A stretch of 64,000 bases of DNA from Primula veris (lineage: Eukaryota > Streptophyta > Magnoliopsida > Ericales > Primulaceae): assembly GCA_963682055.1 (NCBI GenBank), contig OY821749.1:30015631-30079630 (forward strand), read 5' to 3'. Both the position numbers and the translations under genes were made by a program. Below, piece after piece: positions 12,259-25,330 of the stretch. Below the pieces are notes generated by a model that was given only the letters and a program-made list of their open reading frames with translations, was not told the DNA's origin and did no database searches. Position 1 is the first letter of the stretch; the number at the start of each line of letters is the position of its first letter.

Positions 12259-15200
12259 ATGTCTCAATCGACTAGTAGAGGGGTGAGGTGTGTAGGTGAC
12301 TATGTGGTGGGTAGGCAAATCGGGTCGGGTTCTTTTTCCGTCGTTTGGCACGGGAAACATAGGGTCACCGGTGCTGATGTGGCGATCAAAGAGATCGCCA
12401 CAGGGCGGTTGAACAAGAAGCTCCACGAGTCGTTGATGTCCGAAATTAGGATTCTGAAGCATATCGAGAATCCTAATATTATACGCTTGCATGACATTAT
12501 CGAGGTCCGTGTATCTGCTTAACTTTATTTTTTTATGTATAAGTTTATCTTTTTAGGCAAGTGTTGTGTGTATAATTTTCGTTGAGTTGAACGATGAAAG
12601 ATTTAGGAAAATTCAGTTTTGGAAGTTCTAGATATGTTCATGCATGTTGTGGTAGACTGATAGTTGTGGTGAAAAGTTAGGATTTTGAAGCATGTAGAAC
12701 ACCCCTATATCGTACGATTACTCGGCATTATGGAGGTTTGTGTATCTACCAAAATTTTTTTGTGTATACTAGGTTTTTCTGGTAAAGGTTACTTTTTTAG
12801 GCAAGTTTTGTGTGCATGGCTGTTGTTGACTTGAATGATGCTGCTTTTGTACTTACATTGTTGTGATGAAAGATTTAGGAAGATTTAGTTTTGGACTTTC
12901 TAGATTTGTTCATGTTGTGACAGTTGTGGTTAAAAGTTAAGAATTTGAAGCATATTGAACAGCCTAATGTCATCCAGTTAGACGACAATCGAGGTTATGA
13001 TTTTGAGGATTTAGGACACTTCACTTTTGGACTTTATCGATACGTGTACCATTTCCCAGGCATTATTTCAAAATGGTGTGTGCATAATGGGCTTTAAAGT
13101 TGGGAGATGTACTTATATTGCTTTAGGGAGATTGTTTTGGAATACCCTGACTTTGGATCTTCTATGAATACCGACATTTATGCGTGCGGTGGCTCCAGCT
13201 CTGGGTTTGTCGTCATATAACAAAATTCAGGTGGTCTTGCTAATACCTTCATTTTGAAGAAAATTGATTGTCCGAACATCATCAGTTTTACTACTGAGGC
13301 CGCGTGCCCAATTATAAATGGGATTGAATGAAGTTGGGGAACCTACCTAAATGTCATTATAGGACTTAGAAAAACTCCTATTTTCGGGTTTTACAGTTTT
13401 TAATGCATTTTCTTGATGGTGGCGTAGTTCTTTTGATGGGATTGTTGTTCTGCACAATATTTATAAATAGAAAATTGTATAATACCGACATACACTTCAT
13501 CTAGAGAGACCTTAATATCTTGAGTTTTCTTTGACATATTTGTTCTTAACTGTAAATGGTCTTGAATGAAGTTAGGTGTTATTGAATTGTCTTTATGAGA
13601 GATTGAGGAAAACCCAGTATCTGTTTGGCAGGAAAAAAAACTACTTGATGTCGTAGTAGATCTTGTAATGGGTTTGTTGTGCTATAAGAAGATATTCATT
13701 TGGAGCTATATCCTAAACTAATGAGCTTTGTGTGCCTTACTTTAGATGCTTAAATCAAGTTAGGAGGTATTCTGGCATTCTTAATGATCTAGGAAAGCCC
13801 ATGTAGAGCTTTTTTGAACAAAAAGTAACTTCATGTTCTGGTAGTTGCATGATCTTTTTATTGTTCTATGACAAATTTGAATAAGTTGAAAATATATACT
13901 TATACCGTGCATCTTTAACTTGCCTGTTGAACACCAAACGTCTTCTGTCTTCACTACATGATCGGGGTTTTTGTAATCATATACTCCATCCGTTCCTATT
14001 TAATTGTCCACTACGAAATTACGTGCAATTTTGACCGGTCAAGAACTTGTATCAAAATTGTCGGAATGAAAATTTTCAAAAGTTGATCATATAGTTCAAA
14101 TGTTAAATTTTATGATTAGATTTTAAAAAAAATCATTTCGACAATTTTGATACAAGTTATAAGCCGGTCAAAATTGCACGTAGTTTCGTAGTGGACAATT
14201 AAATGGTAACGGAGGGAGTAGTACTTTTAATCGAAGCATTGTGTCAGACGTGTTGTGTGCATAGCTGAAAATGGGTTTGAATGAAGTTGGAGATGTACTT
14301 AGAAAAATACTTATCGAAAGTTGTGGCAGTTCTCCTAATGTGTTTTTTTCTTTTACAAATAATTTATTTAACTTGACGACGGTACATAAGGTTTCATGTT
14401 GAGTTTGTAGATCAATGGTCAAAATGAATAACATTTGAAATCCTATATAGTCGATGACGTGGTGTGAGAATAACTAAAGTTACCAAGGAATAAAAATTTG
14501 GCTTTGGGCTCCTTCTGTTTGTCAGAAAATAAAATTAGGCATCCTACTATTTTAGCAATCACTAGAAGGAATATATTTGACTTCTAATTATGATCTAATA
14601 CAAAATGTATGGCTGATTTGATATTGTTTGTTCCTTATATCTTTCTAAAATTTGTAAAAACTACTTTTCGAATTTAGTAAATAAGAAGTACAAGTATAAA
14701 TGCAGTATTCTTCCAAATCAGTTCTTACTATGTATTGGGCTATTGAGAAAGCTAATTGTATCATGTTTAAGATAAATCCTTGACGGTTTAATGCTCAGTT
14801 GAGTTAGTGAATTAGTTGATTTTAACTTGGTTACGTAGTGGGTTATGTTTGAGAATCTTTTATCAATACAGTTTAGTCTCTATTTTTCACATTGTATTTT
14901 GTCTGCATGAACAGTTTTAGTATTAAACAATGTCTCTCAGTTCAATTTGAACTTGTCATCTTGAATGGTTGTCAAACATAAGTTTCACTAATTGTCTATA
15001 ACATTGTGTTCTGTAAAAAAAATCGCTTAACATTTATACAATACAAGGTTCAGATTATGACTTTAAATTTATTAACTTTCGGTTATAAGTGTAACATGTC
15101 ATGTACCTAGAATTGGTTCGTATTTGATTTGATGTTTTTTTGTGCTTACTTTGCTTCCAGATATTGTCACAGATTACAAAATTTATATCCTAAATAAAGT

Positions 15201-18200
15201 AGCTTCTACAACATCTTGGCAATATTTAGCGAAAGCTGGTAAAATGACATTCATAGCGAGCATCATATTCGTTTTTATTTGGTTTATTGTCTCAAATTTT
15301 AGTTTGTTTTGTGACATTTAGGAGACTGGTCGAGTACATCTTATATTGGAGTATTGCAAAGGGGGTGATCTTTTTATGTTTATTCAACAACGCCAAGGAA
15401 AAATTTCTGAAGGAACAGCAAAGTTCTTTATGCAGCAGCTGGGTATGCTGAAATTATTTGATTTTGTTTTTATAATTTCACACATTTGAAAGGAAGGTAT
15501 TGATAATTAGATTGCATAATAATGCAGCTAGCGGATTACAGATTCTTCGTCAAAATAATCTTATACATCGTGACTTGAAACCACAGGCGAGTCACTTATC
15601 AATCATTATCTACTTGCAAATGCCTTGATTTTGACTTGAAGTTGGAGGTAGTTTTTTTAGGAACAACACAAGATGTGGAATAAGCTTGTGAGGAAAATTT
15701 CAACTTAGTATAAGTATAATAGATCCCAGTATTAGCTTATTAAATTTTTTACATTTTATAACAGAATCTTCTCCTCTCTACCAATCGGGAGACTGCAATC
15801 TTGAAGATTGCGGATTTTGGGTTCGCGAGGTAAGGTTATTATAAGTTTGGTTTGAAGAATAATATTCGGTTTCCAGTTAATTCGAATTTTGAAACTACAC
15901 TTACAGTCATCTTAGGTATAGTTACTACTTTGTATTCTTAAGTTACCAAATGCTGTAATTGTTTGTTTTATAGTAAAATCTCCCCTGTTGAGTTCTTGAC
16001 TTGACCAACTACCTATACCATTCAATAATTGGTAAATCAAAGTTTTATACATTGATGGATTATCAACTTTCGATTTATACACTAACCTACAAACATTATC
16101 ATTTAGTATCCCGCTGTAACATGGTTTTTTTGAACTTTGTACACTATTCAAAGTAATCTCTAGACCTTGGAGTAAAAGTCTAAAATAGAAAGAAAAAAAA
16201 ATGTGATAGCATGGTGTACAAAATTCAAAAACATGGTCTAATAGTATTTAGAATACTTCATTTTCATTATTATTTAGTATCCCAAACTTGTGATATTTTT
16301 CCTGTTTGGTTTACTAAGTAGGTGATACGCTAATTGCTAATTTCATTAGGTTGGTGTGCAAATTATAAATTTACTATGCTAGTGTACTTAATTTGACTAC
16401 ACTTAAAACAAGGTGCATTCTCTTGTTTCCGTCAAGCTGTTTTTATGTTGCTGTATCATAATTTGGCTGGCTAGTTTTTGCCTTTTGGATACCAAATGTG
16501 TAATAGAATTTAACCTTTATTCACGTAGTGGTCATGATTTTTCTTTCTTCTAACAGATCCCTAGATCCTAGAAACCTTGCAGAAACCCTGTGTGGTTCAC
16601 CACTTTATATGGCTCCAGAGATTATGCAACTCCAAAAATATGATGCAAAGGTGACTTTTGTTTTTCGTTTTGTAGAAAAATACACATTTACTTGTATATA
16701 TTCTCTTACTGTCTTATAATGAAAATCGCAGGCAGATCTTTGGAGTGTTGGTGCCATATTGTTTCAGCTTGTGACGGGGAAACCCCCTTTTACTGGAAAT
16801 AATCAGATACAGGTTTGTTTATTTCTCTTTGAAAGCACGTTTATTTTATTTCATAAGCTCTGGACATAAAGATCTCTACGGTACAAAAGTCTTTAAGAAT
16901 TAATATTTTCATAGTTTGGTTAGTGCATATAATGTTTTATCGTCATTGTTAGGTTTTTATGATTTCTCAATACTTGTGTGGCATTTTTGTCCTTGATAAT
17001 TATTTTTATTTCTTTCTGTGTAGTTGCTTCAAAATATTATCAAATCAACTGAATTGCAATTTCCTCCGGACAAAAATAATTTGAGTTCCGACTGTGTGGA
17101 TCTGTGTAGAAAGTTGCTACGTCGTAATCCAGGTATGGTTAATTTATTATTCTGTATATAATCTTGATTTACTTTATATTGATGAATAGTAGAAGAAGGG
17201 TAAGGTATTGTGATTTTTATGACTATGACATTTATTTCATTGCTGTATTTCATATGCTGTGCCACATGTGGCATGTCAATGAGATTTAAATTAAAGATAA
17301 CAGCGTGTTAAATTTACTTCAAGTGTTTCAGCATTTAGCTCGGCAACACTAATACTCTCTGTCTTAGATTGTATTCTAATCCTCTTTGTTATCGTTGCTT
17401 TTATCCTATGTGGCATATGCAGTGGAGAGATTGACATTTGAAGAATTTTTTAACCATCCTTTTCTGTCACAGAAGCAATCTGACGAATCCTTCAGGTAAA
17501 TCAGAATAAATTATGAAATTTGTTGGCTAGAGTTTCTAGTTTCTGTAAACTGTCTGAATTATCTAAGGAATAATTAGCCAAAGGTACAGTTCAAACTTTA
17601 AAAGACTTCTTTAGCAGCTAGTTGTAATTTATTTCACGTTAGGCATAAGTTGACTGTTCTTGTTCTAAATGGAAAGTATATAACAATGCGGAGCAAGGGG
17701 AAGTGCCGAATTTGCGGTATATCTTTTCGTATCATAAGTGGGTAATAGAAAAGAAAAACACTAGCCTCTTAAGTTTTTGGTAAGTCTAAAAAATTGTACC
17801 TAACTGAAATTCCACTAGTTAGAAAACTTGTTCGAGCTAGACTTTTGAGGTTTATTTGTCAAAATGGAAGGCACACTTTACATCCATGAAAGTATATAAA
17901 ATAACACATGCCAGTTCCTGCTCCTCCTCATTTTAATTGAGTAAATATACCCTATACTGTGAATACAAGCCAGTCATTTTCTTCATTGTTACTCAATGCT
18001 GTGTTTGGAGATAGGATTTGTCACACGAAAATGTTGTGGGGCGAAAAGTTGATAGTAATTGCTTTGTCTACTTTGTACCTGCCAAATTCTTATGTAAAAT
18101 AGATGTAAAGCCTTTTTTGATTGCGTTCTTTACATTTCTGTCATGTAGGAATCTAAGGTCCCCAAGTAGAAAAGATCCCGTCAAAAAAGCAGAAGAAAGC

Positions 18201-21200
18201 TCCCAAGTAGAACGTTTGCCTTTTAGTATTGACAATGATCCCAGGGGTGAAGGAAATTCATCTTTTGGGCGTAGACCATCTATGACGTCCACTTATGGAT
18301 TTTCCGTGGATAATAAAGCTGATAAAAAAGTCTCTAACACACAAGACAACATGGATATTGCGTCCACTAACATTGCTCTAAAACAGAAAGGTGGAAATAT
18401 CAGCTTTGGGGTTGATAGATTGAAACCTGTAGAAGGGAAATTAAAAGAATCTTTTAAATCTGCAGATCAAAGACCCTTAAGCACCCTATCCAAAGGTAAT
18501 TTACTAAAACATCTTTCGTTGGCCAAAAAAACCAAATTAGTGCACTTGTAAAACGCCAAAAAAAAAAACATCTTTCAAACTGTTAACAACCATATTACCC
18601 ATTTTAAGATCAATTTTAATGGTATTATCGCATTCAACTCGCCAAATGGTGTGTGGGTTTACTTTTCTTTTTTGACTGGATCCCACCCCCTCCTTCACCC
18701 GAACATAGGTCTATGAGTATTTTCACACCAATTAAGAAAAGTGAGTTGTACCTTAATGTGTTGATATTTTTAATTAATATAATTCATATACTGACTATGT
18801 TTACTCAAACTTCAGAATTACCAGTGCATAAGAAAAATAGGGTCAATGAAAAAGTTGAGCAAGTCTATCATTGCAGCGACGAATGAGTAGTTTTTCCTTG
18901 TTTGAAATCCCCTTTTGAAATAGCGATATTAAACTGCCTATCCTTTTCGTATTACTTATGAAACATTTTTCATTAATTTATGAGATACTTTCGAGACAGG
19001 CTTACTTTGATATATTAAAAGTAGTCTCATTTTTGTGCTTCTATTAATTCCTCCTTGTCCTTTTATTCTGCTATATAATATACCGTGCTGAAACATATCT
19101 TAATTTTATAGTTACGGATTCATTAGAGTTGATTGATCAAGATTACGTGATAGTTTCCGGTCCCCCTTCAGATATATCATCTTCTTCACAAACAGCTTCA
19201 AAGCTAAGCCATTTGCCATGTATGGTGGAAAATACCCAACAAGTAAATACAAATGTTAAGTCAAGGTCTAGTGCCCCACAGCCGATAACTGGTCGACCAA
19301 TTAGTAGAAGCTTAGAGAGCCACAGTTCATCGGTCCCTTCACAAGGATCGTCGGATTTGGGAGATGCTTTGGAACAGCCATCAACTAATTGTTTAACCAG
19401 GATTAAGTCGTTAAAGCGCTTTGCGGCTGCAATCAAAGAATTAGTGAATGAAAAGGTAACAGTATATATCCATATATGTATATGGCATATGACCCTTGGT
19501 CTGGTTTTCTCTACCTATGCATATGTGTATGTGCGCAAGTATATAGTTTTTTCCTCCACAAGATATCAAGTTTAATAGGATTCAGAACAGCTTTTCTTTG
19601 ATATTCCTTAGTTTTGTGGTATATTGTCACGTTTTTTAATTTTGCTTAGCCACTTTATATTTTACAATCATTAACTTCCTTTTTAACTTCTCTGTGTTTT
19701 TCTCATCTCCTAGTTTATTTTTTACACTGGGTTTGTTCTTTCACATATAAGATTTTTTTTCATTCAAAAGTAATATTTTATAAGTTGTATGGAACCAATT
19801 TTGTCCAAACGCATATTAAGGGAACGGTAATGCAGACGTGCCCCCCACCCACCCCCTCTTCTTCTCAAATTCTTCAAAATTGAGGTAAACGAGGCATATA
19901 AGGAGGCTGTAATTGTTACTTTTGTCTAATGATTTGAAAGACTACGTAGTATGATTTTAAAACTTGTAAAGAGCAGAGAAAATCTACAATAAATCAAAGT
20001 TTAAGTGTAATGATTAAAAGTTTAGAGTACTGTGGTAATACTTGTACAAAGAGGGGTAGAAATATGTAAAAATGGAAAATTAAGTAAACTTATGATTGTT
20101 AAAAAGTTCTACCTTCTTAAATTACTGTCCCTGGAAGAATTATTTTAGGGCGTACATTTACTGATTGTTTGCTAATACCTTATTACTTTTAGGGAAACTT
20201 TTCTATTCCATTCTCTTGTTGGTTCTATATCTCGTTTTTCTTAGTGTGGTGTTTGAATATTTCTATTTTATGGGATAAATTGGATCTGAGATCTCGATCT
20301 GCTATTGAGTATTGCCCATGCCGTAAGCTTTTGAAAAATAAACGTTCTGATCAAGCTCTGATTAAATTATAAGTTTTAAGTTTTAACATTTTCATCTCTA
20401 ATATTGGTAAAAAGAATCTTTGAAGGCTATTGAATGAAATAATACTTCATCTCTTAAAAAGAAAAATAAGAATTTTTTGTAAATGCTTCAATATGTTTAT
20501 TATTTAAATACATATGGATTACAACATTTTATTTCCACTTTACAGGTTGAGGGTAAGAGGCAACTCGAGGCATTTTCCATCCAGCTTGTAATCCTCGCAA
20601 TATGGAAACAAGCTCTTCACATTTGCCATACTCAAGCTATAGAAGGAAGCCCGACAACACATGGCGTTGGAAGCTTAAAAGAGAGTACTACTAGTATGCA
20701 CGATTGTGTAGGGAGCTCTGGTAGTGCAAACACTTGGGACCCACAGGATATGTGTTCTCAGATCGAAAAGGAATTCTTAGCTGAAGTTGGAAATGCCGAA
20801 GAGCTTGCCAAAGTTATTGATACTGGTATGACCCCTAAAATTTCTTCTGTTTGTACTTATAAATGCTAAATTTAATTCTTGAAAGTGTTTTTTTTATTGG
20901 CTTCTCAAAATAAAAATAAAAATGGACAAGTCTGTCTTTTGAAACTTTTATTTATATTTATGTGGGAAAATTACACTTTAGTACCCTGTGTTTACACAAG
21001 TTCCGATTTAGTGTATTAAGGTTTCAAAATCTTGATTTAGTGTACCGAGTTTACCAAAAAAATTGATTTAGTGTACCAAGTTTACCAATTAAACTTGATT
21101 TAGTGTACGGAGTTTACCAATCAAACTTAACTAGTGTACCAATTAAAGTTGATGGTAATACACGAAATCAAGTTATTTTGCTACACTCAGTACATTAAAT

Positions 21201-22895
21201 CAAAATTCTGAAACCTCAGTACATTAAATCAATTTTTTTGGTAAACTCCGTAACTAAATCAAGATTTTGAATTTTAAATATTTTATGTAAACATAGGACA
21301 TTATAGTGTAATTACAGTATATAGTACTTTATTATTTAAACATAATGTCTAAGATGCAAAACTCTTATGAATTTACTTTTGAGCAACAAGACTTGCACAT
21401 AGTCGAATGAATATGCAACCATGGTTAATTTTCACTTGAGCCAATCGACTTAAGGCTCATCATGGCAAAAAAGTGAATTTCAAATCCTAGAAATTAGGAT
21501 GTTGTTTGTGTTTTTTTTTTGGTACTAGTATCATCATTTCAAATCCAACAATGAGACGATAGATTAGAGATCCATAGGTTTGTTGGTCATGTCAAAGCAT
21601 TCTATGAACTCATTGGTCTCATAAAATATTAGCCTCTTCACATGCAAAAGTTACATCACTTTTTAAAGACATGACTACATTTGTTTGATGTCAAAATGCG
21701 TATATCTCCAATAACTTTATGTAACTCCAACTTTAAAGATCACATGAGTGAGATGTCTAGTCAAGGAAACAATGCTGAAGCAGTTAGTGAATAACTAAAT
21801 TTAGAGGAGGTATTTGGGGTTGTTGCAAGAATGTGTATGTAATTCATCTGCTCGAGTATGTGGCACAGTATATAATTGTACAAGAACATTTTATTCTGTA
21901 ATTTCAGGGAATACTGATATGCCAGATGCTATGGAGACAATTTATCAATCTGCCCTTACTCTTGGCAAGAATGGAGCTGTAAGTACTACATCTTTACATT
22001 TTTTAAAGACGTGTTATTAGCATAGGAGTACTAAAGTTTCCCTGAATTTTTGTTCGACATTATTATGTGGAAAACTTAGTCTTGGCCTTGTTGCACTTCT
22101 ACTTTACATAAAAAATATGTTATGTTTTTTTATAGTGTTTAAATCTTGAATAAGTTTTACTAGTAGATTTAGTTCAGGCTGAATTAAATTGGAGTAAGGA
22201 GCAAGATTTGTGTTGAATAAGGAGCCTTATTACAAATATGAAAGCAATAAGGGCCTCTCACCCTAATTATATCTGGTGTTGAATAGATGATGCAAATTTC
22301 TGCTTTGGCTGCTTTGTTATGATTTGCTATATTTGTAGAAATTCTACAACCATTAAGACTTGCATTGTCTGATATTAGGATTGTAGAAGTTGAATATGCT
22401 TGGTTATGCTTTGTTTTAATGTATAGCACCGAGTGAAATATCGAAATAGTGTAATGCTATCATTTCTAGCCGACTGGAATTTTGTGATTAAGTTTTAGTT
22501 TGATGACCACATGCTATGCAATGTGAGAAAATGTCCAAAAATATGGATTCCAAACTATTCAGACAAACAAAATGGTTTAATGTCATGTGGACCATACTTA
22601 TTTACTTATAAAATGTTGATAATTTGACACTGTTAAATATATTTTTTTATTTGTGCAGATTGACGAATACATGGGTTTTCCCGAAAACTCAGCTGCAAAC
22701 TACACAAAAGCAGTGCGATTATTTGTGTTCCTCCTCAACGAAGCACCAACTCTCATTCTAAACCCTCCTTTCTCTCTCACATCTTCAGATAGATACAGGC
22801 TTCGTACATATATCGATGTGTTAAATAACAGGCAAAGCCATTCAAGGTCTCAAAGGATGGCTCTTTTAAAATGTGAGGACCAACAAGGTCCTTAG
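12259..22895 (+). CDS. ATG1: autophagy serine/threonine kinase ATG1
   Basis: Thirteen exons: 12259-12504, 15322-15442, 15528-15586, 15765-15829, 16557-16650, 16732-16812, 17024-17132, 17423-17495, 18149-18495, 19112-19455, 20546-20825, 21908-21978, 22659-22895. They sum to 2127 bases, 708 residues, within the plant ATG1a/b/c range. Kinase domain about residues 15-273: glycine loop IGSGSFSV (21-28), Lys44 in VAIK, catalytic HRDLKPQN (136-143), DFG (159-161), APE (183-185). A disordered linker carries DYVIV at 409-413, placed like the DFVMV ATG8-binding motif of animal ULK1. The C-terminal third is the MIT-type region that binds ATG13. ATG1-ATG13 starts autophagosome formation. Intron 3 uses a GC donor at 15587. 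The start was chosen at MSQSTSRG, matching plant ATG1; an in-frame GTG lies 12 bases upstream. Confidence 0.95.
12676..14345 (+). repeat. exon-1-end copies and diverged repeats in ATG1 intron 1
   Basis: Intron 1 (12505-15321) begins with two tandem units of about 230-260 bp. Each ends in a copy of the last 57 bases of exon 1 plus the donor. Copy 2 (12679-12735) reads [19 protein letters not shown] and is followed by GTTTGT. Copy 3 (12939-12993) reads [16 protein letters not shown], has a 2-base deletion, and is followed by GTTATG. The real exon (12448-12504) reads [19 protein letters not shown]. Weaker repeats ('tgaatgaagttggg', 'aggaaaaccc') continue to about 14345. Confidence 0.8.
13984..14218. 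mobile_element. Stowaway-like MITE, 235 bp, TA target duplication
   Basis: Long inverted ends run from 'ctccatccgttcctatttaa' to 'taaatggtaacggagggag' and are flanked by TA dinucleotides. The arms extend over about 60 bp each ('tacgtgcaattttgaccgg' against its complement). The CTCCCTCCGT-type end with a TA duplication is typical of Stowaway/Mariner MITEs. It sits in ATG1 intron 1, and related degenerate copies are at 31354 and 54622. Confidence 0.85.
20968..21316. mobile_element. MITE-like fold-back element in ATG1 intron 11
   Basis: The ends are inverted copies: 'ttacactttagtaccctgtg' on the left and the complement of 'ttacactataatgtcctatg' on the right. Between them the phrase 'cttgatttagtgta' recurs several times in both orientations. 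There is no coding capacity. The family is not known to me. Confidence 0.6.
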
Positions 22896-25330
22896 TACCC
22901 TTCTTCACATATGGTTAACCCTGTTTGTTTCCAATGTGTATAATAATTTGTTTGTACAGTTATTCTTTACTCTTTTGAGTGTGGGACAGTAATGGGGTTG
23001 GCCTGTGTTGGGGAAGGAAAGAGGTAGGATAGTGTTAATATTCTCAAAAATTTGTAACTTCCAGAATGGTAAAAAAATTGTTACTATTTTTTTTTTCCAC
23101 TTCTTGGTACTGTATGCTTGATTTTACTTTGAAGTATTTGTTCCTGTAGTTTAATTGTTCGATGGATGAAAGAATTGAGAAATATGAAAAGGAGATATGT
23201 TTCTTTTTTGTTTTGGAAGTTTTCTGCCCCCCAAGAGTTATAATCGAATAATGGGATAAACTGAGTGGTGACCTAAAAAACTACTATAGCTTTCACATAT
23301 TGACAAAAGAATTATAGCATTCACCATATATCTTAATCGAACTCTGTCACTATAATAATAAGAAATTCAAATTCCCAACATGAATTTCATCCTCTTGTGA
23401 GGATCTTTGATTCCAATTTTTTTATTTTTGTGTTCACAACTTTATATCATCATGAGATCAGAAGCAGGGATGGCTAGATTCCAATTTCAGACGACTTTCA
23501 ATTCATGAGTGAACCACGTTACAAGTTTAGACATTAAAAGTACATGTTTTAACATATTTCTCTATTTATTTTTATACTGAATACGGCGACCAACACTGAA
23601 TATCAATATCTAATACTCATCCGTCTTGCTTCTTGAATACGTGAGGTATGTAGTAATGACATTTGACACTTACATAGGGACGGAATGAGTATGCGCCAGC
23701 CAAATCGTGAGTACAATAAATACACGAGACAACGTCCCTAAAATTAAATTTACTTAAATATGGGATTATAGTCTTAAATTGGACGAAAATAAACAAATAT
23801 ATTACGATTGAGAGTGATGTTAAAGGGCGAGTTCTTCTAGTTCAAGAAGACCTAGGGGTCGGAGTGCAAGCCCTAGTTTAAGAAAGTCAAAAGGGGTCCA
23901 TTTCTGATGAAACACCCAAGCAAAAACATCCTTGATGACTTGTTGTGCTTTGTATTTATCAGCAGCTGTTCACATTTGTTCACATTGGAATATTCTGTCT
24001 CACACGTTTATCTTTGTAATTAAACTTGAAAAGTTTATGTTTTGATAATTTTTTCTTATATTTTTTTTGCAAATACACACTCTTTAGTCTGCGATTAATA
24101 ACATATTAAATCAAAAGATACACTTGGTATGAATTGGGTCTCAACCATTTCAATTGTTAAAAATAACAATTGCTTCATCTGTAATGCTTAAATAAGATTC
24201 TCTCGAAGAATTTACCTTAGATATCAATAGGAGCTGAGGCTTTTCAAGGTCTACGCAAACTACTTCAAAGTTTAATTTAGATACCATTTTAACTTTAAAA
24301 GTGCAATATGTATATGGTAGAAAATTCAACGTGCATCTTTCGTTCTGGATTATTCCAAGTCGAAGTCATTTCCAATTTCCAAATCCAAGCTTCACCAAGT
24401 AAATTCGCCTCGTCATATTCTTTCTTTTTTCCTCGCACAATAACAAACTTAGTATGCATAAATTTGATCAATTCGAGATAGACCGGAATTTGGTTCCCTT
24501 CATGTGAATTGATTTACAACTTTTACATTTTTGTGAACTTATTTTGAAGCAAATGGTCGTGCCCGTTATTCAACAAATTTTTAAACCTTATCCCACGGAA
24601 AGGAAAACAATGGTTGGAACTTGGAACAACATATATAATCTTCAAGTCTTTTAGTACGTAGCTGTGAAGTAACAGTAATAAAAAATGACAGTAAAAAATT
24701 CAAATTTATTTAAATGACAATTGTTTAATTGTGTAAAAAGAAATATGTTTATTTGTTTTGTAATAATGCAAAGTATAGTAATATCAAATTCCGAACTCAA
24801 TTTTCAGAAGCAATGGGTTTCTATCAAAATCGAGATTCTGGACAAATGTATTTTGGGATAAATGGAATTTTACTTGGACCCGTAAATTAGTCAATGCCGT
24901 CTTACACCCAACTATGAACTATCTATTAATTTTTTACAAACAATTTGTTCGCTTTCCCTAGGTTAATTATGCAAACTATCCTTGCAGTTCTACTTAAAAT
25001 AATATTTAGTCAATGTGTACTCTCTTGTTACAACGATAATGGTGAAATTTACTATTTAGTTCCTAATTTCCTATGCTATTGCATGACGCCATGAGATGGG
25101 AACGTGATATTTAGCAGTATATTTTTTCGAATTAGTCACGAGTCATCAAATTAGTTAGTTAAGTAGTATATAATTATATATTCAAAGTCCAAATTGGCCA
25201 ACCAATATTGTAGAAAAGGACAAATAATAGGAATAACCTCACCATAAATAAATACTAGCACAGTAGCACTTATTTGGAATTATGATCTTCACGAGCTGTG
25301 TTACTTTTTGCCTAACTCAGCTTACCAGAA
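22896..25330. other. intergenic between ATG1 and the receptor kinase
   Basis: The first few hundred bases should be the ATG1 3' UTR. The remainder is AT-rich, with a short fold-back element at 23613-23692. I see no gene. Confidence 0.5.
23613..23692. mobile_element. short Stowaway-like remnant, 80 bp
   Basis: The inverted ends 'atactcatccgtc' and 'gacggaatgagtat' enclose about 50 bases. This resembles the terminal sequence of the Stowaway-type elements elsewhere in the window, with the interior lost. Confidence 0.45.

Noticed and set aside
12676..12993. Exon-end copies in ATG1 as confirmed alternative exons
   Set aside because: No convincing acceptor with a pyrimidine tract precedes them, and one has an upstream stop. 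They are kept as repeat copies, not exons.
18018..18148. Open frame continuing upstream of ATG1 exon 9
   Set aside because: It is intron. The acceptor TGTAG at 18148 restores the phase with exon 8, and the upstream part has no ATG1 similarity.
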